NCBI GenBank assembly: GCA_002718135.1 | Contig: PBDN01000019.1 | Span: 201,727-265,726 of the forward strand | From: Pelagibacteraceae bacterium | GTDB lineage: Bacteria > Pseudomonadota > Alphaproteobacteria > HIMB59 > GCA-002718135 | Direction of reading: 5' to 3' | DNA length: 64,000 bases | Shown: positions 17,639 to 26,773 of the stretch, one piece after another | Position numbering within the stretch: position 1 is the first letter of the stretch | Layout: each line of letters begins with the position of its first letter | Made by a program: the position numbers and the translations under genes | Notes under the pieces: model-generated | Seen by the model: only the letters and a program-made list of their open reading frames with translations | The model's database searches: none | What the model was told of the DNA's origin: nothing

Positions 17639-18400
17639 ATGACAGCATCCAACAACAATCTTTTAAAAGGTATATTTACTAGCGTAGTATTTTTGACGCG
17701 TTTTCCTTCACCACGTTGGCCCGAAGCAGCTGACCGGCCCCTCGCAGCTAGTATGTGGGCCTTTCCTATAGCTGGCGTCCTGGTCGCCACGGTGGGAGGC
17801 GCAATCTACATTCTCTGTAACCTGCTCCAACTGCCGGCCGTCGTCGCCGCACTATTCGCTATAGTCGCAATGATCGTAACTACAGGCGGCCTCCACGAAG
17901 ATGGGTTGGCGGACTTAGCGGATGGCATTTGGGGTGGTACCCACAAAGAGCGCCGGCTCGCGATCATGTCAGATAGTCGCATAGGCGCCTACGGAGCTAT
18001 CGCTCTAATCCTTACGGTTGCGGGGCGCGCCGCCTCTGTTGCCGCTATCAACGACCCCACTCTTGTACTGGGTGCGCTAGTAGCGGCCTGCGCCGCCAGC
18101 CGGGGAATGATACCGATGTTAATGGTCTTTAGTCAGCCCGTGAAAGTAGATGGTCTCGGCGCCAACGCCGGCATTCCCTCGGTCTCGGTGTGCGGCGGCG
18201 CGTTGCTGTTAGCGTTAATCATTTGCGTTTTGGCTTCTCCAACCGAACCGATGAGTTGTCTAATCGGAGCAGCGGTAGGTGCGGGGATTATCGCCTGGTT
18301 CGCGCAACGAAAACTGGGGGGATATACCGGTGACTCGCTTGGCGCTTCTCAGCAAATAGCCGAAATTTTTGCTCTCGCGGTGATTGCAGGCGCACAATGA
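17639..18400 (+). CDS. cobS: Adenosylcobinamide-GDP ribazoletransferase CobS (CobV)
   Basis: This membrane enzyme joins adenosylcobinamide-GDP and alpha-ribazole to complete the nucleotide loop. The 253-residue protein carries VFLTRFPSPRWP near the N-terminus, the metal-binding signature TTGGLHEDGLADLADGIWGG around residue 80 and MSDSRIGAYGAIALIL just after. Several membrane segments follow. YTGDSLGASQQIAEI near the C-terminus is also typical. It diverges from cobT across 67 bases and ends 32 bases from the convergent phosphatase gene. Confidence 0.95.
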   Translation: MTASNNNLLKGIFTSVVFLTRFPSPRWPEAADRPLAASMWAFPIAGVLVATVGGAIYILCNLLQLPAVVAALFAIVAMIVTTGGLHEDGLADLADGIWGGTHKERRLAIMSDSRIGAYGAIALILTVAGRAASVAAINDPTLVLGALVAACAASRGMIPMLMVFSQPVKVDGLGANAGIPSVSVCGGALLLALIICVLASPTEPMSCLIGAAVGAGIIAWFAQRKLGGYTGDSLGASQQIAEIFALAVIAGAQ

Positions 18401-18432
18401 AATATCTTATGTATGCCGCAGGCCCTCGTGGG

Positions 18433-19038
18433 CTAACCCGCCAACCGGTTGACGAAGTTGATGCGCCAGCTTTCAGGGCCGAGATAATCGCAGCGGGTAA
18501 TTGATAAAGTTTCTATCGTATAAGACAGCGCAGCCAGCGGTGCACCCCCCATAGCAGCCGATAGGAACCCACGGATGCTGCCAGCGTGGAGTACAGCGAC
18601 CACAGACCGATCCGTTATTTTTCTCGACCAGTCCAAGGCCGCTTCTTGTACCCGGTTGGAGACCTCCGAAAAGGTCTCCCCGCCCGGTGGGCGGATATCC
18701 GCCGGCCAAGACTTGTCATTTTCGCGAATTTCAGCCCAGACCTCGGCACTAGGACGGCCCTCCCAGTCGCCGAAATTTTGTTCTCCAAATCGTTGCTCAA
18801 CATGAACATCGACGTTATGTCCTCCGCGTGCGGCGAGGATCCCATCAAGCGTTTTTCGTGTCCTCGACAGATGAGAAATCATCCATATTGGGTTTTCAGG
18901 CAAGGCATCGGACAGATTTTGGAACGCTTCCTCGGACGGCATATGAATGTCAAGGTCGAGCGCGCCATAAACAGCCTTTTCAGGATTAATAGTAGGCGCA
19001 TGTCGGATCAGCCACCACTCAGTCACGCTATTTTTCAT
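18433..19038 (-). CDS. Histidine phosphatase, probable alpha-ribazole phosphatase
   Basis: This 201-residue member of the histidine phosphatase superfamily begins with WWLIRHAPT, the phosphate-binding RH motif with Ala in place of the usual Gly. It continues with FGEQNFGDWEGRPSAEVW and has the second catalytic His in VVAVLHAGSIRGFL. By context it is the enzyme that removes phosphate from alpha-ribazole phosphate or adenosylcobalamin phosphate (CobC of Salmonella). The start at 19038 overlaps the upstream decarboxylase stop as ATGA; the longer frame lies inside that gene. Confidence 0.85.
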   Translation of the reverse strand: MKNSVTEWWLIRHAPTINPEKAVYGALDLDIHMPSEEAFQNLSDALPENPIWMISHLSRTRKTLDGILAARGGHNVDVHVEQRFGEQNFGDWEGRPSAEVWAEIRENDKSWPADIRPPGGETFSEVSNRVQEAALDWSRKITDRSVVAVLHAGSIRGFLSAAMGGAPLAALSYTIETLSITRCDYLGPESWRINFVNRLAG

Positions 19039-20021
19039 GAATACAATGCCTTCTCGAGACGTACCCAATCCACCGTTTTTCCCGGCAGTCCAAAACGCAG
19101 CCAGCTTGGGTTTTCCAGAAATCTGCGGGTATAGATTCCAGCCCGGCCTAGTTTTTCGTGCATCGTCTGCGCTTTCCCGGAGGTGACTAGCCTGAAAAGG
19201 TTGGTGCCACCCAGTATATCGAGTCCGGCCCCCATTAAAATATTGTCTAGACGAAGGGCTGACTCCTCCAGCCGATCGCGGGTTTTCGTCTGCCAGTCGA
19301 AATCCATTAATGCTGCGGCGCCTATATCGGCAGCTAGCGAGGACACCGGCCAAGGCCCCAGAGCAGCAGCCGTTCTTGCCACCATATCCGGGCCGGCAAC
19401 TACAAAACCGAGGCGTAGTCCGGGTAATCCATAAAACTTTCCAAACGACCGGAGAGCGACGATCCCAGCGGAGGTGCCAGCAGCGATGGAGGGAGCCGTA
19501 TCAAGATCGGCGAAGGCTTCATCCACAACCACTCCTCCGCCTTTCTCCGATAGCAATTTAGCAAGAGAGGTCACATCGGCAATCGCCGGTGTCGCCCCGT
19601 CCGGGTTGTTGGGTCGAGTCACAACCGCAACATCGCAATCGGCTGGTTCTGGCAAAAACTCTGTCTCAAAAACGTCGTGGCCTGCGGCCTTCCACGCAGG
19701 GGTATGCTCTCCATAGGTTGGTGCTACCACGGCGACCCGACAGACATCACGTAGACGAGGCAACCATTGGATCAATGCCTGACTCCCGGGACCACAAGCG
19801 ATACATGCTGGATCGTTTACTCCATATGCAGCCGCCGCGGCTAACTTCAGATTGTCCATCCGATCACTATCAGGAAGCAGGTGAAGCGCTTCGAGCATGC
19901 TCTCTGGTACGGGCCAAGGGTGCGGATTAATTCCAGTACTAAGATCTAGCCAGTCGTCAGCTTGCTCGCCAAAACTATTCGCGGCAGCCCGCAAATCTCC
20001 CCCGTGAAAAACTTCGGTCAA
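19035..20021 (-). CDS. cobC: L-threonine-O-3-phosphate decarboxylase (CobC, PLP-dependent)
   Basis: This class I/II aminotransferase-fold enzyme has 328 residues and makes (R)-1-amino-2-propanol phosphate, the linker between corrin ring and nucleotide loop. It opens HGGDLRAAANSFG and DWLDLSTGINPHPWP, both typical of the family. RPNNPDGATPAI and GVVVDEAFADL follow, and the PLP lysine lies in ALRSFGKFYGLPGLRLGF. It overlaps cobP and the phosphatase by four bases each. The Salmonella name for this enzyme is CobD, which should not be confused with CbiB-type CobD. Confidence 0.93.
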   Translation of the reverse strand: MTEVFHGGDLRAAANSFGEQADDWLDLSTGINPHPWPVPESMLEALHLLPDSDRMDNLKLAAAAAYGVNDPACIACGPGSQALIQWLPRLRDVCRVAVVAPTYGEHTPAWKAAGHDVFETEFLPEPADCDVAVVTRPNNPDGATPAIADVTSLAKLLSEKGGGVVVDEAFADLDTAPSIAAGTSAGIVALRSFGKFYGLPGLRLGFVVAGPDMVARTAAALGPWPVSSLAADIGAAALMDFDWQTKTRDRLEESALRLDNILMGAGLDILGGTNLFRLVTSGKAQTMHEKLGRAGIYTRRFLENPSWLRFGLPGKTVDWVRLEKALYS

Positions 20022-20545
20022 TTCGTGGTACCTTTGAGGGTCAGTGGTAGTCCGGCAGCTATGAATACCACACGGTCCGCTGCCGCTGCGACTTTTTGGT
20101 TAAGAGTACCTTGCAGATCACGAAAATGCCGCCCAACCTGATTATCGGGTACTAAGCCCAGACCAACCTCGTTTGACACTAGAACTATACACCCTTTGAC
20201 TTTTGAAATTGCCTCAATCAGGTCATCACTTTCTTTTGAAATATCGCGTTCTAAGAAAATCAAATTAGATAGCCACAGGGTAAGACAATCGACCAATAAT
20301 ACCGTATTTGACACGCCATTTTCGGAAATTGCGTCAGGCAAGTCATAGGGTTCTTCAATCGTGGTCCAATCGTCTCCACGGCGACGGCGATGGGATGCAA
20401 TCTTATCCTCCATTTCGTCATCGAAAGCCTGCGCAGTTGCCAAATAGATCGGGGCTCCAGGTAATTCCATTACCAACTCTTCGGCGTATAGGCTTTTTCC
20501 AGAGGATGCACCTCCAATGACGAAAGTCGAGATCGGGGAAAACAT
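20018..20545 (-). CDS. cobP: Adenosylcobinamide kinase/adenosylcobinamide-phosphate guanylyltransferase CobP (CobU)
   Basis: This bifunctional 175-residue enzyme phosphorylates adenosylcobinamide and then transfers GMP to it. It contains the P-loop STFVIGGASSGKSLYAEEL, the motif APIYLATAQAFDDEMEDKI, the HRRRRGDDWTTIEEP block with the guanylylated His, and LLVDCLTLWLSNLI. CIVLVSNEVGLGLVPDNQVG near residue 130 is also diagnostic. It lies four bases downstream of galE and overlaps the decarboxylase gene, so it appears to be co-transcribed with both. Confidence 0.95.
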   Translation of the reverse strand: MFSPISTFVIGGASSGKSLYAEELVMELPGAPIYLATAQAFDDEMEDKIASHRRRRGDDWTTIEEPYDLPDAISENGVSNTVLLVDCLTLWLSNLIFLERDISKESDDLIEAISKVKGCIVLVSNEVGLGLVPDNQVGRHFRDLQGTLNQKVAAAADRVVFIAAGLPLTLKGTTN

Positions 20546-20549
20546 ATGT

Positions 20550-21557
20550 TTAGTCCAAGCCCGCGTCGGGTTGCGACAAAATCTGCTTCTGCGCCCGATA
20601 CCAATGCCACGCGGTTGTAACGATATTATCGAGCGATGAGTGCACAGGTTTCCAGCCCAGCACGTCTTGGGCGTGCGCTGTATCTGCTACTAGTCGTGGG
20701 GGGTCTCCTGACCGGCGAATGTCTTCTTCCACAGGCACAGGCCTACCCACCAATCGGCCAACGGCATCCACAACGTCACGGACTGAACACCCCTCCCCAG
20801 CTCCGAGGTTGAAAACATCGGACTTACCGCCGTCGAGGAGGTGCTGTAATGCACGGACGTGTGCATCTGCCAGATCGGTAACATGGATATAGTCCCGCAC
20901 ACAGGTGCCGTCAGTGGTCGGATAGTCTGTCCCAAATATTTTTAGCACCTCTCGATCACCAAAAGCGGCAGCGATAGAAAGCGGAATCAGGTGGGTTTCT
21001 GGATCATGGACTTCGCCGATATCTCCGCCAGCATCCGCACCGCCCGCATTGAAATATCTCAGCACAATATGACGCAAACCTGTAGCAACTTGGTAATCCT
21101 CCATCATTATTTCAATGGCGCGTTTGGTGTTACCGTATGGATTTATCGGAGCCACAGGGGTGACCTCTGAAATAAGATCAACGTCAACAACGCCGTAGAC
21201 CGTACAACTGCTCGAAAACACTACCGGCGGCACGGCGACGGGGATCAGTGCGTCTAGAAGATTGATCGTGCCAGTGAGATTGTTTCTCCAATACTTTGCT
21301 GGGTGGGTAAAGGACTCCCCGATATAGGCTGAACCGGCAAAATGAATTACGCCATCGGGGCAAATATTTCGTACTACCTCAGCAATCCTATCTCGATCGA
21401 GTAAGTCACCCTTTTCCAACTCCCCCCATTTGACCGCCCATTCGTGACCACTTACCAGATTATCAAATACCACGGGCTCCATTCCCGCTGCAGAGAGCGC
21501 CTTGCACGTATGGCTACCTATATATCCGGCACCGCCGGTGACGAGAATCTTATTCAT
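20550..21557 (-). CDS. galE: UDP-glucose 4-epimerase GalE
   Basis: This extended short-chain dehydrogenase of 335 residues interconverts UDP-glucose and UDP-galactose for surface polysaccharides. The NAD-binding motif ILVTGGAGYIGSHTCKAL is at the N-terminus. The catalytic region has SSSCTVYG and NPYGNTKRAIE (YxxxK), and VRDYIHVTDLADAHV lies near residue 220. It ends four bases before the cobP start, so it probably heads the cobP-cobC-phosphatase transcript. The link to B12 has no clear biochemical reason and may simply reflect promoter sharing. Confidence 0.93.
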   Translation of the reverse strand: MNKILVTGGAGYIGSHTCKALSAAGMEPVVFDNLVSGHEWAVKWGELEKGDLLDRDRIAEVVRNICPDGVIHFAGSAYIGESFTHPAKYWRNNLTGTINLLDALIPVAVPPVVFSSSCTVYGVVDVDLISEVTPVAPINPYGNTKRAIEIMMEDYQVATGLRHIVLRYFNAGGADAGGDIGEVHDPETHLIPLSIAAAFGDREVLKIFGTDYPTTDGTCVRDYIHVTDLADAHVRALQHLLDGGKSDVFNLGAGEGCSVRDVVDAVGRLVGRPVPVEEDIRRSGDPPRLVADTAHAQDVLGWKPVHSSLDNIVTTAWHWYRAQKQILSQPDAGLD

Positions 21558-21742
21558 GGAAAATACATAAATGACATGGCGGACTATTATCCACCCGCAA
21601 CGCCCGCACGCAACCGCTATGGTAGAGAAGAAGCCAAATGCTCATAATTCTCTCCGGTTATGACAGACGGTACTAATCTTGGCCGGACATACGAGGATTG
21701 TCAGGCGGATGGGGACGATTAAAAATACGATAGGAGAAAGAT

Positions 21743-22573
21743 ATGCCACATTTAACCGCGGCCGACGGGATTAAGCTTTATTACGAGGACACGGGAGACG
21801 GTACGCCGATTTTGTTCATCCACGAATTCGCTGGCGACTGGCGATCATGGGAACCGCAGGTTAGCCACTTCAGCCGGCGACGGCGCTGTATCGTGTATTC
21901 GGCGCGTGGTTATCCTGGATCGGAAACCCCGGAAAACGAGGCCAGTTATTCTCAAGATATCGCTCGCGAAGACGCTTTGGCGGTCCTCGACCATCTTGGT
22001 ATTGAAAAAGCTCACATAGTGGGGCTTTCGATGGGTGGGTTCGCAACCCTCCATTTTGGCATGGTATATCCTCATCGAGCTTTATCTCTGACTATCTGCG
22101 GCTGCGGCTATGGATCGGAGCCCAACACACATGAAGAATTCCAATCCCTTTCACTGACCGTCGCCGATAATTTTGAGAGACGGGGTGCGGCCGATTTCGC
22201 CGAGGAGTACGTCACCGTTCCGGGCCGGTTGACCTTCAAGCAGAAAGACCCGCGCGGCTGGGACAACTTCGTTGCTAAGCTGCGGGAGCATTCTAATACC
22301 GGCGCTGCTTTGACACAGCGCGGCGTGCAAGCATCGCGCCCAAGTCTGTGGGATTTGGAGGAGGAAATCCGATCGATTCCAGTGCCATCGATGATCGTTA
22401 CCGGCGATGATGACGAGCGCTGCCTAGTCCCCGGTATCTTCATGAAAAAACTTATCGCGGGATCGCGCCTCTTCGTGATTCCTAACACTGGCCACGTTCT
22501 TAATCTGGAAGAACCGGAGTTATTCAACAACGTGTTAGGTGAGTTTTTTGCTGATGTGGAGGTTGGGAACTAA
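21743..22573 (+). CDS. Alpha/beta hydrolase
   Basis: This 276-residue alpha/beta hydrolase opens with a PHLTAADGIKLYYEDTGDG strand. It has an oxyanion-hole segment, ILFIHEFAGDWRSW, a nucleophile elbow, VGLSMGGFATLHFG (Ser), and a final His in IPNTGHVLNLEEP. The acid is likely Asp in VTGDDDERC. An AGGAGA site precedes the ATG. The substrate is unknown; the position beside CoA-ligase and dehalogenase genes suggests an ester, lactone or CoA-thioester feeding the same catabolic route. It converges on the ligase gene with a 60-base gap. Confidence 0.85.
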   Translation: MPHLTAADGIKLYYEDTGDGTPILFIHEFAGDWRSWEPQVSHFSRRRRCIVYSARGYPGSETPENEASYSQDIAREDALAVLDHLGIEKAHIVGLSMGGFATLHFGMVYPHRALSLTICGCGYGSEPNTHEEFQSLSLTVADNFERRGAADFAEEYVTVPGRLTFKQKDPRGWDNFVAKLREHSNTGAALTQRGVQASRPSLWDLEEEIRSIPVPSMIVTGDDDERCLVPGIFMKKLIAGSRLFVIPNTGHVLNLEEPELFNNVLGEFFADVEVGN

Positions 22574-22633
22574 ACCGTGAAAACAAAAACTTTAATATAA
22601 TATAGCTGTGGATCGTCGTTCTTTGAACAGGAG

Positions 22634-24259
22634 CTACGCTTTCGGTAGTTTGTAGCCCTCAAAGATGTTGCGTAGATCCATTTTCAATAGCTTCCCAGTC
22701 GCCGTGTGGGGGAGTTCGTCAATAAAGGCGACATCATCTGGGATCCACCATTTGGCCACCTTACCCTCGTAGAATGCCAATAGGTCTTCCGCAGACACGT
22801 CGCTTCCCTCGTTACGGACCACAATCAATAATGGGCGTTCATCCCATTTGGGATGGCTGACACCGATCACTGCTGCCTCGAAAACCCCCGGATGGCCGAT
22901 CGCGATATTTTCTAGTTCTATGGAACTGATCCACTCACCACCAGACTTTATTACATCCTTAGAACGATCAGTGACGTGCATATAGCCGTCAGAATCGATG
23001 GTCGCAACATCACCGGTAGGAAACCAACCCTCAGAATCGTGGCTGGCACCTTCGGCTCGATAGTATTCACTACACACCCAGAAGCCGCGTACTTTCAGCT
23101 CACCAAACGACTTGCCGTCTTCCGGCAAGGGGTCATTTGCGTCATTGACGATCTTCATATCTATGCCGTAGCAAGGACGGCCCTGCTTAACCTGTCTGTC
23201 GTATCGAGCTTCATCAGTTTCACCCTCCATACCGTTCTTGGGCCAATTGACTGTACCTAGAGGTGACATCTCCGTCATACCCCAAGCATGGAGAACTTGG
23301 ACACCGTATTTCTCATGCATATCCACGCTCATTGCCCGAGGTGCCGCCGATCCGCCGATCACGCAATACTTAAACTTCTCGACCGTATTACCACTGCGGT
23401 CTAGATAGTCTAGCAGGCCGAGCCACACTGTCGGTACGCCAGCAGAAATGGTAACGCCCTCGTCCTCGATCATCCTGTGGATGCTCTCACCATCCATCTC
23501 TGCGCCAGGCATCACCATTTTGGCACCTGCCATGGCGGCAGCATATGGAATGCCCCAGGCATTTACGTGGAACATCGGCACAGCCGGCATGATGGCGTCC
23601 GTAGCCGAGATATTGAGCATATCCGGCGTCATTGCGGCCCAGGCATGGAGCACGGTAGAACGGTGAGAATACAAAACCCCCTTGGGATTACCCGTCGTTC
23701 CGGAGCTGTAACACATGGACGAAGCCGTGTTTTCGTCGAACTGTGGCCAATCGTAATTGCCATCCTCCGCCGCTAGCAGTTTCTCGTAGCAATACACATT
23801 GGGTAGGCTGGTATCCGGCATGTTGGTTTCGTCGGTCATGATCACAAATGCTTTCACTGACGTTGCCTCCGCGGCTATTCCCTCAAGTAGTGGGACAAAG
23901 GTGAGATCAGCGAATACAATTTTGTCCTCAGCGTTTTCGAGGATGTAAGAAATTTGCCCGGAAAACAGCCGCGGGTTGACCATGTGACAAATGGCGCCCA
24001 TGCCGGATACGCCGTAATAAAGTTCTAAATGACGAAACCCATTCCACGCGAGAGTGGCAACACGATCACCCGGGGCGATCCCCAGACGAGTAAGCGACTT
24101 TGCAAGTCGCTTTGACCTTACCTGCGCGTCGGCATAATTGTATCGGTGGATTGGTCCTTCGACCATCCGTGATACAATTTCGGTACCGCCGTGGTATTTC
24201 GCGGCATATTCCAACACCGACGAAATCAGCAGCGGCTTGTCCATCATAAGGCCAAGCAT
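22634..24259 (-). CDS. Acyl-CoA ligase (AMP-forming), DmdB/medium-to-long-chain type
   Basis: This 541-residue member of the ANL superfamily activates a carboxylic acid to its CoA thioester through an acyl-adenylate. The AMP-binding loop [19 protein letters not shown] and the motifs [34 protein letters not shown] and [13 protein letters not shown] are all present. The N-terminus [19 protein letters not shown] resembles the 3-methylmercaptopropionyl-CoA ligase (DmdB) and related fatty-acid ligases. I prefer the start at 24259, spaced properly from an AAGGAAGG site, over 24265. It diverges from the hydratase operon across about 90 bases. The substrate is not determined. Confidence 0.9.
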   Translation of the reverse strand: MLGLMMDKPLLISSVLEYAAKYHGGTEIVSRMVEGPIHRYNYADAQVRSKRLAKSLTRLGIAPGDRVATLAWNGFRHLELYYGVSGMGAICHMVNPRLFSGQISYILENAEDKIVFADLTFVPLLEGIAAEATSVKAFVIMTDETNMPDTSLPNVYCYEKLLAAEDGNYDWPQFDENTASSMCYSSGTTGNPKGVLYSHRSTVLHAWAAMTPDMLNISATDAIMPAVPMFHVNAWGIPYAAAMAGAKMVMPGAEMDGESIHRMIEDEGVTISAGVPTVWLGLLDYLDRSGNTVEKFKYCVIGGSAAPRAMSVDMHEKYGVQVLHAWGMTEMSPLGTVNWPKNGMEGETDEARYDRQVKQGRPCYGIDMKIVNDANDPLPEDGKSFGELKVRGFWVCSEYYRAEGASHDSEGWFPTGDVATIDSDGYMHVTDRSKDVIKSGGEWISSIELENIAIGHPGVFEAAVIGVSHPKWDERPLLIVVRNEGSDVSAEDLLAFYEGKVAKWWIPDDVAFIDELPHTATGKLLKMDLRNIFEGYKLPKA

Positions 24260-24350
24260 CCACATTCCTTCCTTTGATTGTCCGCATTTTTACGTTTAAA
24301 CCAAAACTATCGTCGCAAACGTCACGTGACAATCAGTTGAAAGGGTAAAA

Positions 24351-25139
24351 GTGTCATACGAAAATCTGTCTTTCGACGTCGCACACGGAGTGGCGCGGCT
24401 AGCGCTGAACCGCCCGAACGCAGCGAACGCTCTTAACTCGGATATCTGTCGTGATCTTTTCGACGCCACCATCGCCTGCGACGAACGCGACGATATCCGT
24501 GCTGTCCTGCTCACCGGCGAGGGTGCAATTTTCTCAGCTGGAGGGGACCTAAAATATTTTGCAGCTCAAGGAGATTCTCTCGGATCAACACTTAAAGAAA
24601 TCACTGGATTATTGCACGCAGCGCTATCCCGCATGGCCCACATGGACGCGCCTGTCGTTGGCGCAATCAACGGTATGGCTGCGGGGGCCGGGTTTAGTTT
24701 GGCTGCCGCCTGCGACTTCGCGATCGCAGGTGAATCTGCGAAGTTCACCCTAGCCTATACTGCGGCCGGACTATCTCCAGATGGTTCTTCTACGTGGTAT
24801 CTTCCTAGGCTAATAGGGCTGCGACGAGCAAAGGAGCTGATGCTAACCAACCGCATGCTGAACGCAGATGAAGCACGGGAAATAGGGATCATTGACCTCG
24901 TGGTCCCTGACCAGCAGCTTCAAGATGAGGCCATGGCACACGCCAAGAATTTTGCTGCTGGACCTACGAAAGCTTTTGGTGCAACCAAGCGTTTGCTGCA
25001 GGAAACATGGATTGGTGGACTGGAAACTCAAATGGACCGGGAAACGCGGTCAATCGTCAATCTGACCCGAACGACTGATGCTCACGAAGGTATCGATGGC
25101 TTCGTCAACAAACGCAAGCCGAATTTTAAGGGCCGCTGA
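24351..25139 (+). CDS. Enoyl-CoA hydratase/isomerase family protein
   Basis: This 262-residue crotonase-fold protein has both oxyanion-hole segments, FSAGGDLKYFA near residue 65 and VGAINGMAAGAGFSLAAACD near residue 105. GLSPDGSSTWYLPRLIG follows. The Asp in SPDG rather than the paired Glu residues of classical hydratases is more like the isomerase (PaaG-like) branch. It starts with GTG after a GAAAGGG site and is the first gene of the forward operon. It probably acts on an enoyl-CoA made by the downstream acyl-CoA dehydrogenase-like protein; the exact reaction is not known. Confidence 0.9.
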   Translation: MSYENLSFDVAHGVARLALNRPNAANALNSDICRDLFDATIACDERDDIRAVLLTGEGAIFSAGGDLKYFAAQGDSLGSTLKEITGLLHAALSRMAHMDAPVVGAINGMAAGAGFSLAAACDFAIAGESAKFTLAYTAAGLSPDGSSTWYLPRLIGLRRAKELMLTNRMLNADEAREIGIIDLVVPDQQLQDEAMAHAKNFAAGPTKAFGATKRLLQETWIGGLETQMDRETRSIVNLTRTTDAHEGIDGFVNKRKPNFKGR

Positions 25140-25140
25140 C

Positions 25141-26010
25141 GTGATCTGGACAGACAAGTTAACCACCAATATCAAAGGCCTGAACATGGCTTGGGTTGAA
25201 CGCGGCGCGGGCGATCCGATAGTGTTCCTGCACGGTAACCCCACATCTTCATATCTCTGGCGAAATGTAATTCCATACCTAGAAAGATTAGGTCGATGCA
25301 TCGTGCCCGATCTGATCGGTATGGGGGATTCCGATAAACTTTCCAACTCTCGGTCCGGCCGTTATCGGTTTACCGAACATCGCGAGTATCTCGATTCATT
25401 TCTCGATCATGTCGGTGTTAACGAGCGCGTCACTCTGGTTACCCACGACTGGGGATCAGCACTCGGATTCGACTGGGCCAGTAGGCACCGTGAGTCGATA
25501 TTTGGCATTGCTTATATGGAAAGTATTGTTTGTCCGTTAGGATGGGATGATTGGCCGCTATCATCCCGTCCTATTTTTAAGGGAATGAGATCCGACGCCG
25601 GGGAGGAACTAATTCTTGAACGCAACATGTTCATCGAACTGATCCTGCCGCAATCTATCCTGCGGCATCTTACGGAGGAGGAAATGAACGAATACAAACG
25701 GCCATTCGCAGACGCGGGCGAAGACCGCAGGCCCATGCTCAGCTGGCCCCGGGAGATACCTATAGAGGGAGACCCGGATGATATAGTAGAAATTGTACAG
25801 TCCTATGCTGACTGGCTTAGCAATTCTGATGTACCCAAACTATTCATCAATGCCGAACCTGGTGCCATTCTGGTGGGCCGCCAGCGCGAATTCTGCCGAA
25901 AATGGCCTAACCAGCTTGAAGTGACTGTGCCCGGAATCCATTTCATCCAAGAAGATTCCCCGGACGAGATTGGCCAGGCAATCTCTGGCTGGATAAAGAA
26001 TATCTCATGA
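25141..26010 (+). CDS. Haloalkane dehalogenase, LinB-like (HLD-II)
   Basis: This 289-residue alpha/beta hydrolase cleaves carbon-halogen bonds of haloalkanes by hydrolysis, giving an alcohol and halide. All key residues are seen: halide-binding Asn33 in HGNPTSSYLWRN, nucleophile Asp103 and halide-binding Trp104 in VTHDWGSALGFDWA, catalytic acid Glu127 in GIAYMESI (the HLD-II position) and the base His in GIHFIQEDSPDEIG. LFINAEPGAILVGR also matches LinB-type enzymes as I remember them. The GTG start at 25141 follows the upstream stop by one base; the in-frame extension from 25078 would overlap the hydratase. It overlaps the next gene by four bases. Confidence 0.94.
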   Translation: MIWTDKLTTNIKGLNMAWVERGAGDPIVFLHGNPTSSYLWRNVIPYLERLGRCIVPDLIGMGDSDKLSNSRSGRYRFTEHREYLDSFLDHVGVNERVTLVTHDWGSALGFDWASRHRESIFGIAYMESIVCPLGWDDWPLSSRPIFKGMRSDAGEELILERNMFIELILPQSILRHLTEEEMNEYKRPFADAGEDRRPMLSWPREIPIEGDPDDIVEIVQSYADWLSNSDVPKLFINAEPGAILVGRQREFCRKWPNQLEVTVPGIHFIQEDSPDEIGQAISGWIKNIS

Positions 26011-26765
26011 GAGCTGATTTTTCTTTGGACGGCCAAGTGGCTCTTGTTACCGGTGCGTCATCGGGATTAGGCCGCGCATTTGCCGGTTTTTTAAATAACG
26101 CGGGCGCATCTGTCGCTATCGCCGCTCGACGGGCCGATAAGTGTATGAAAGTGGCGGAAGAAATCGGTAGTAATACTTTAGCGGTAAGTATGGACGTCAC
26201 AAACCAAGAAAGTATTGAAAGTGCGATATCAAAGATCGAAACGGAATTAGGGCTAGTTACTTTGCTGGTTAACAACGCCGGCATCGTGAACAATAATCCC
26301 GTGATAGACACTTCCCCAGAAGATTGGCGCCAAGTAATCGATACCAACCTCACTGGCTACTTCCTTATGACGCAGGCGGTCAGCAGACGTTTGATTGCGG
26401 CAAAGAAAAGCGGCCGGATCGTCAACGTCTCGTCGATTTTGGGGGTAATACCAAGCGGCCAAGTACATGCTTATGCTGCATCGAAGGCCGGTATCAATCA
26501 GCTGACCCGCACTTCAGCTCGGGAACTCGCTCGATACAATATCTCGGTTAATGCTATCGCGCCGGGGTATATTGAAACCAATCTTAACCGTGATTTTCTC
26601 ACGGGATCGGCTGGCGGACGTATCCTTGAGCGTATAGCCCAGCGCCGGTTTGGACAGCTCGAAGACCTCGAGGGGGTTCTATTGTTGCTCACTGCGCCCG
26701 CGGGGGGTTATATGACCGGAGAAGTCGTCACTATAGACGGCGGTCTCAGTCTCAGCGGAATGTAA
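26007..26765 (+). CDS. Short-chain dehydrogenase/reductase (LvaD-like candidate)
   Basis: This 252-residue classical SDR has the cofactor motif ALVTGASSGLGRAFAGFL, the structural LLVNNAGIVNN, the catalytic Ser in VNVSSILGV and the YxxxK pair in AYAASKAGINQL. The Arg pair AARRADK after the second beta strand suggests NADP. It overlaps the dehalogenase stop as ATGA and is followed eight bases later by the acyl-CoA dehydrogenase gene. By position it may oxidise a 3- or 4-hydroxyacyl intermediate or the alcohol released by the dehalogenase; the sequence alone cannot decide between these. Confidence 0.92.
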   Translation: MRADFSLDGQVALVTGASSGLGRAFAGFLNNAGASVAIAARRADKCMKVAEEIGSNTLAVSMDVTNQESIESAISKIETELGLVTLLVNNAGIVNNNPVIDTSPEDWRQVIDTNLTGYFLMTQAVSRRLIAAKKSGRIVNVSSILGVIPSGQVHAYAASKAGINQLTRTSARELARYNISVNAIAPGYIETNLNRDFLTGSAGGRILERIAQRRFGQLEDLEGVLLLLTAPAGGYMTGEVVTIDGGLSLSGM

Positions 26766-26773
26766 ACAGAAAT

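Noticed and set aside
25078..25140. Extended N-terminus of the haloalkane dehalogenase
   Set aside because: It overlaps the hydratase gene by 62 bases; GTG at 25141 gives the typical length and alignment with LinB-type enzymes.
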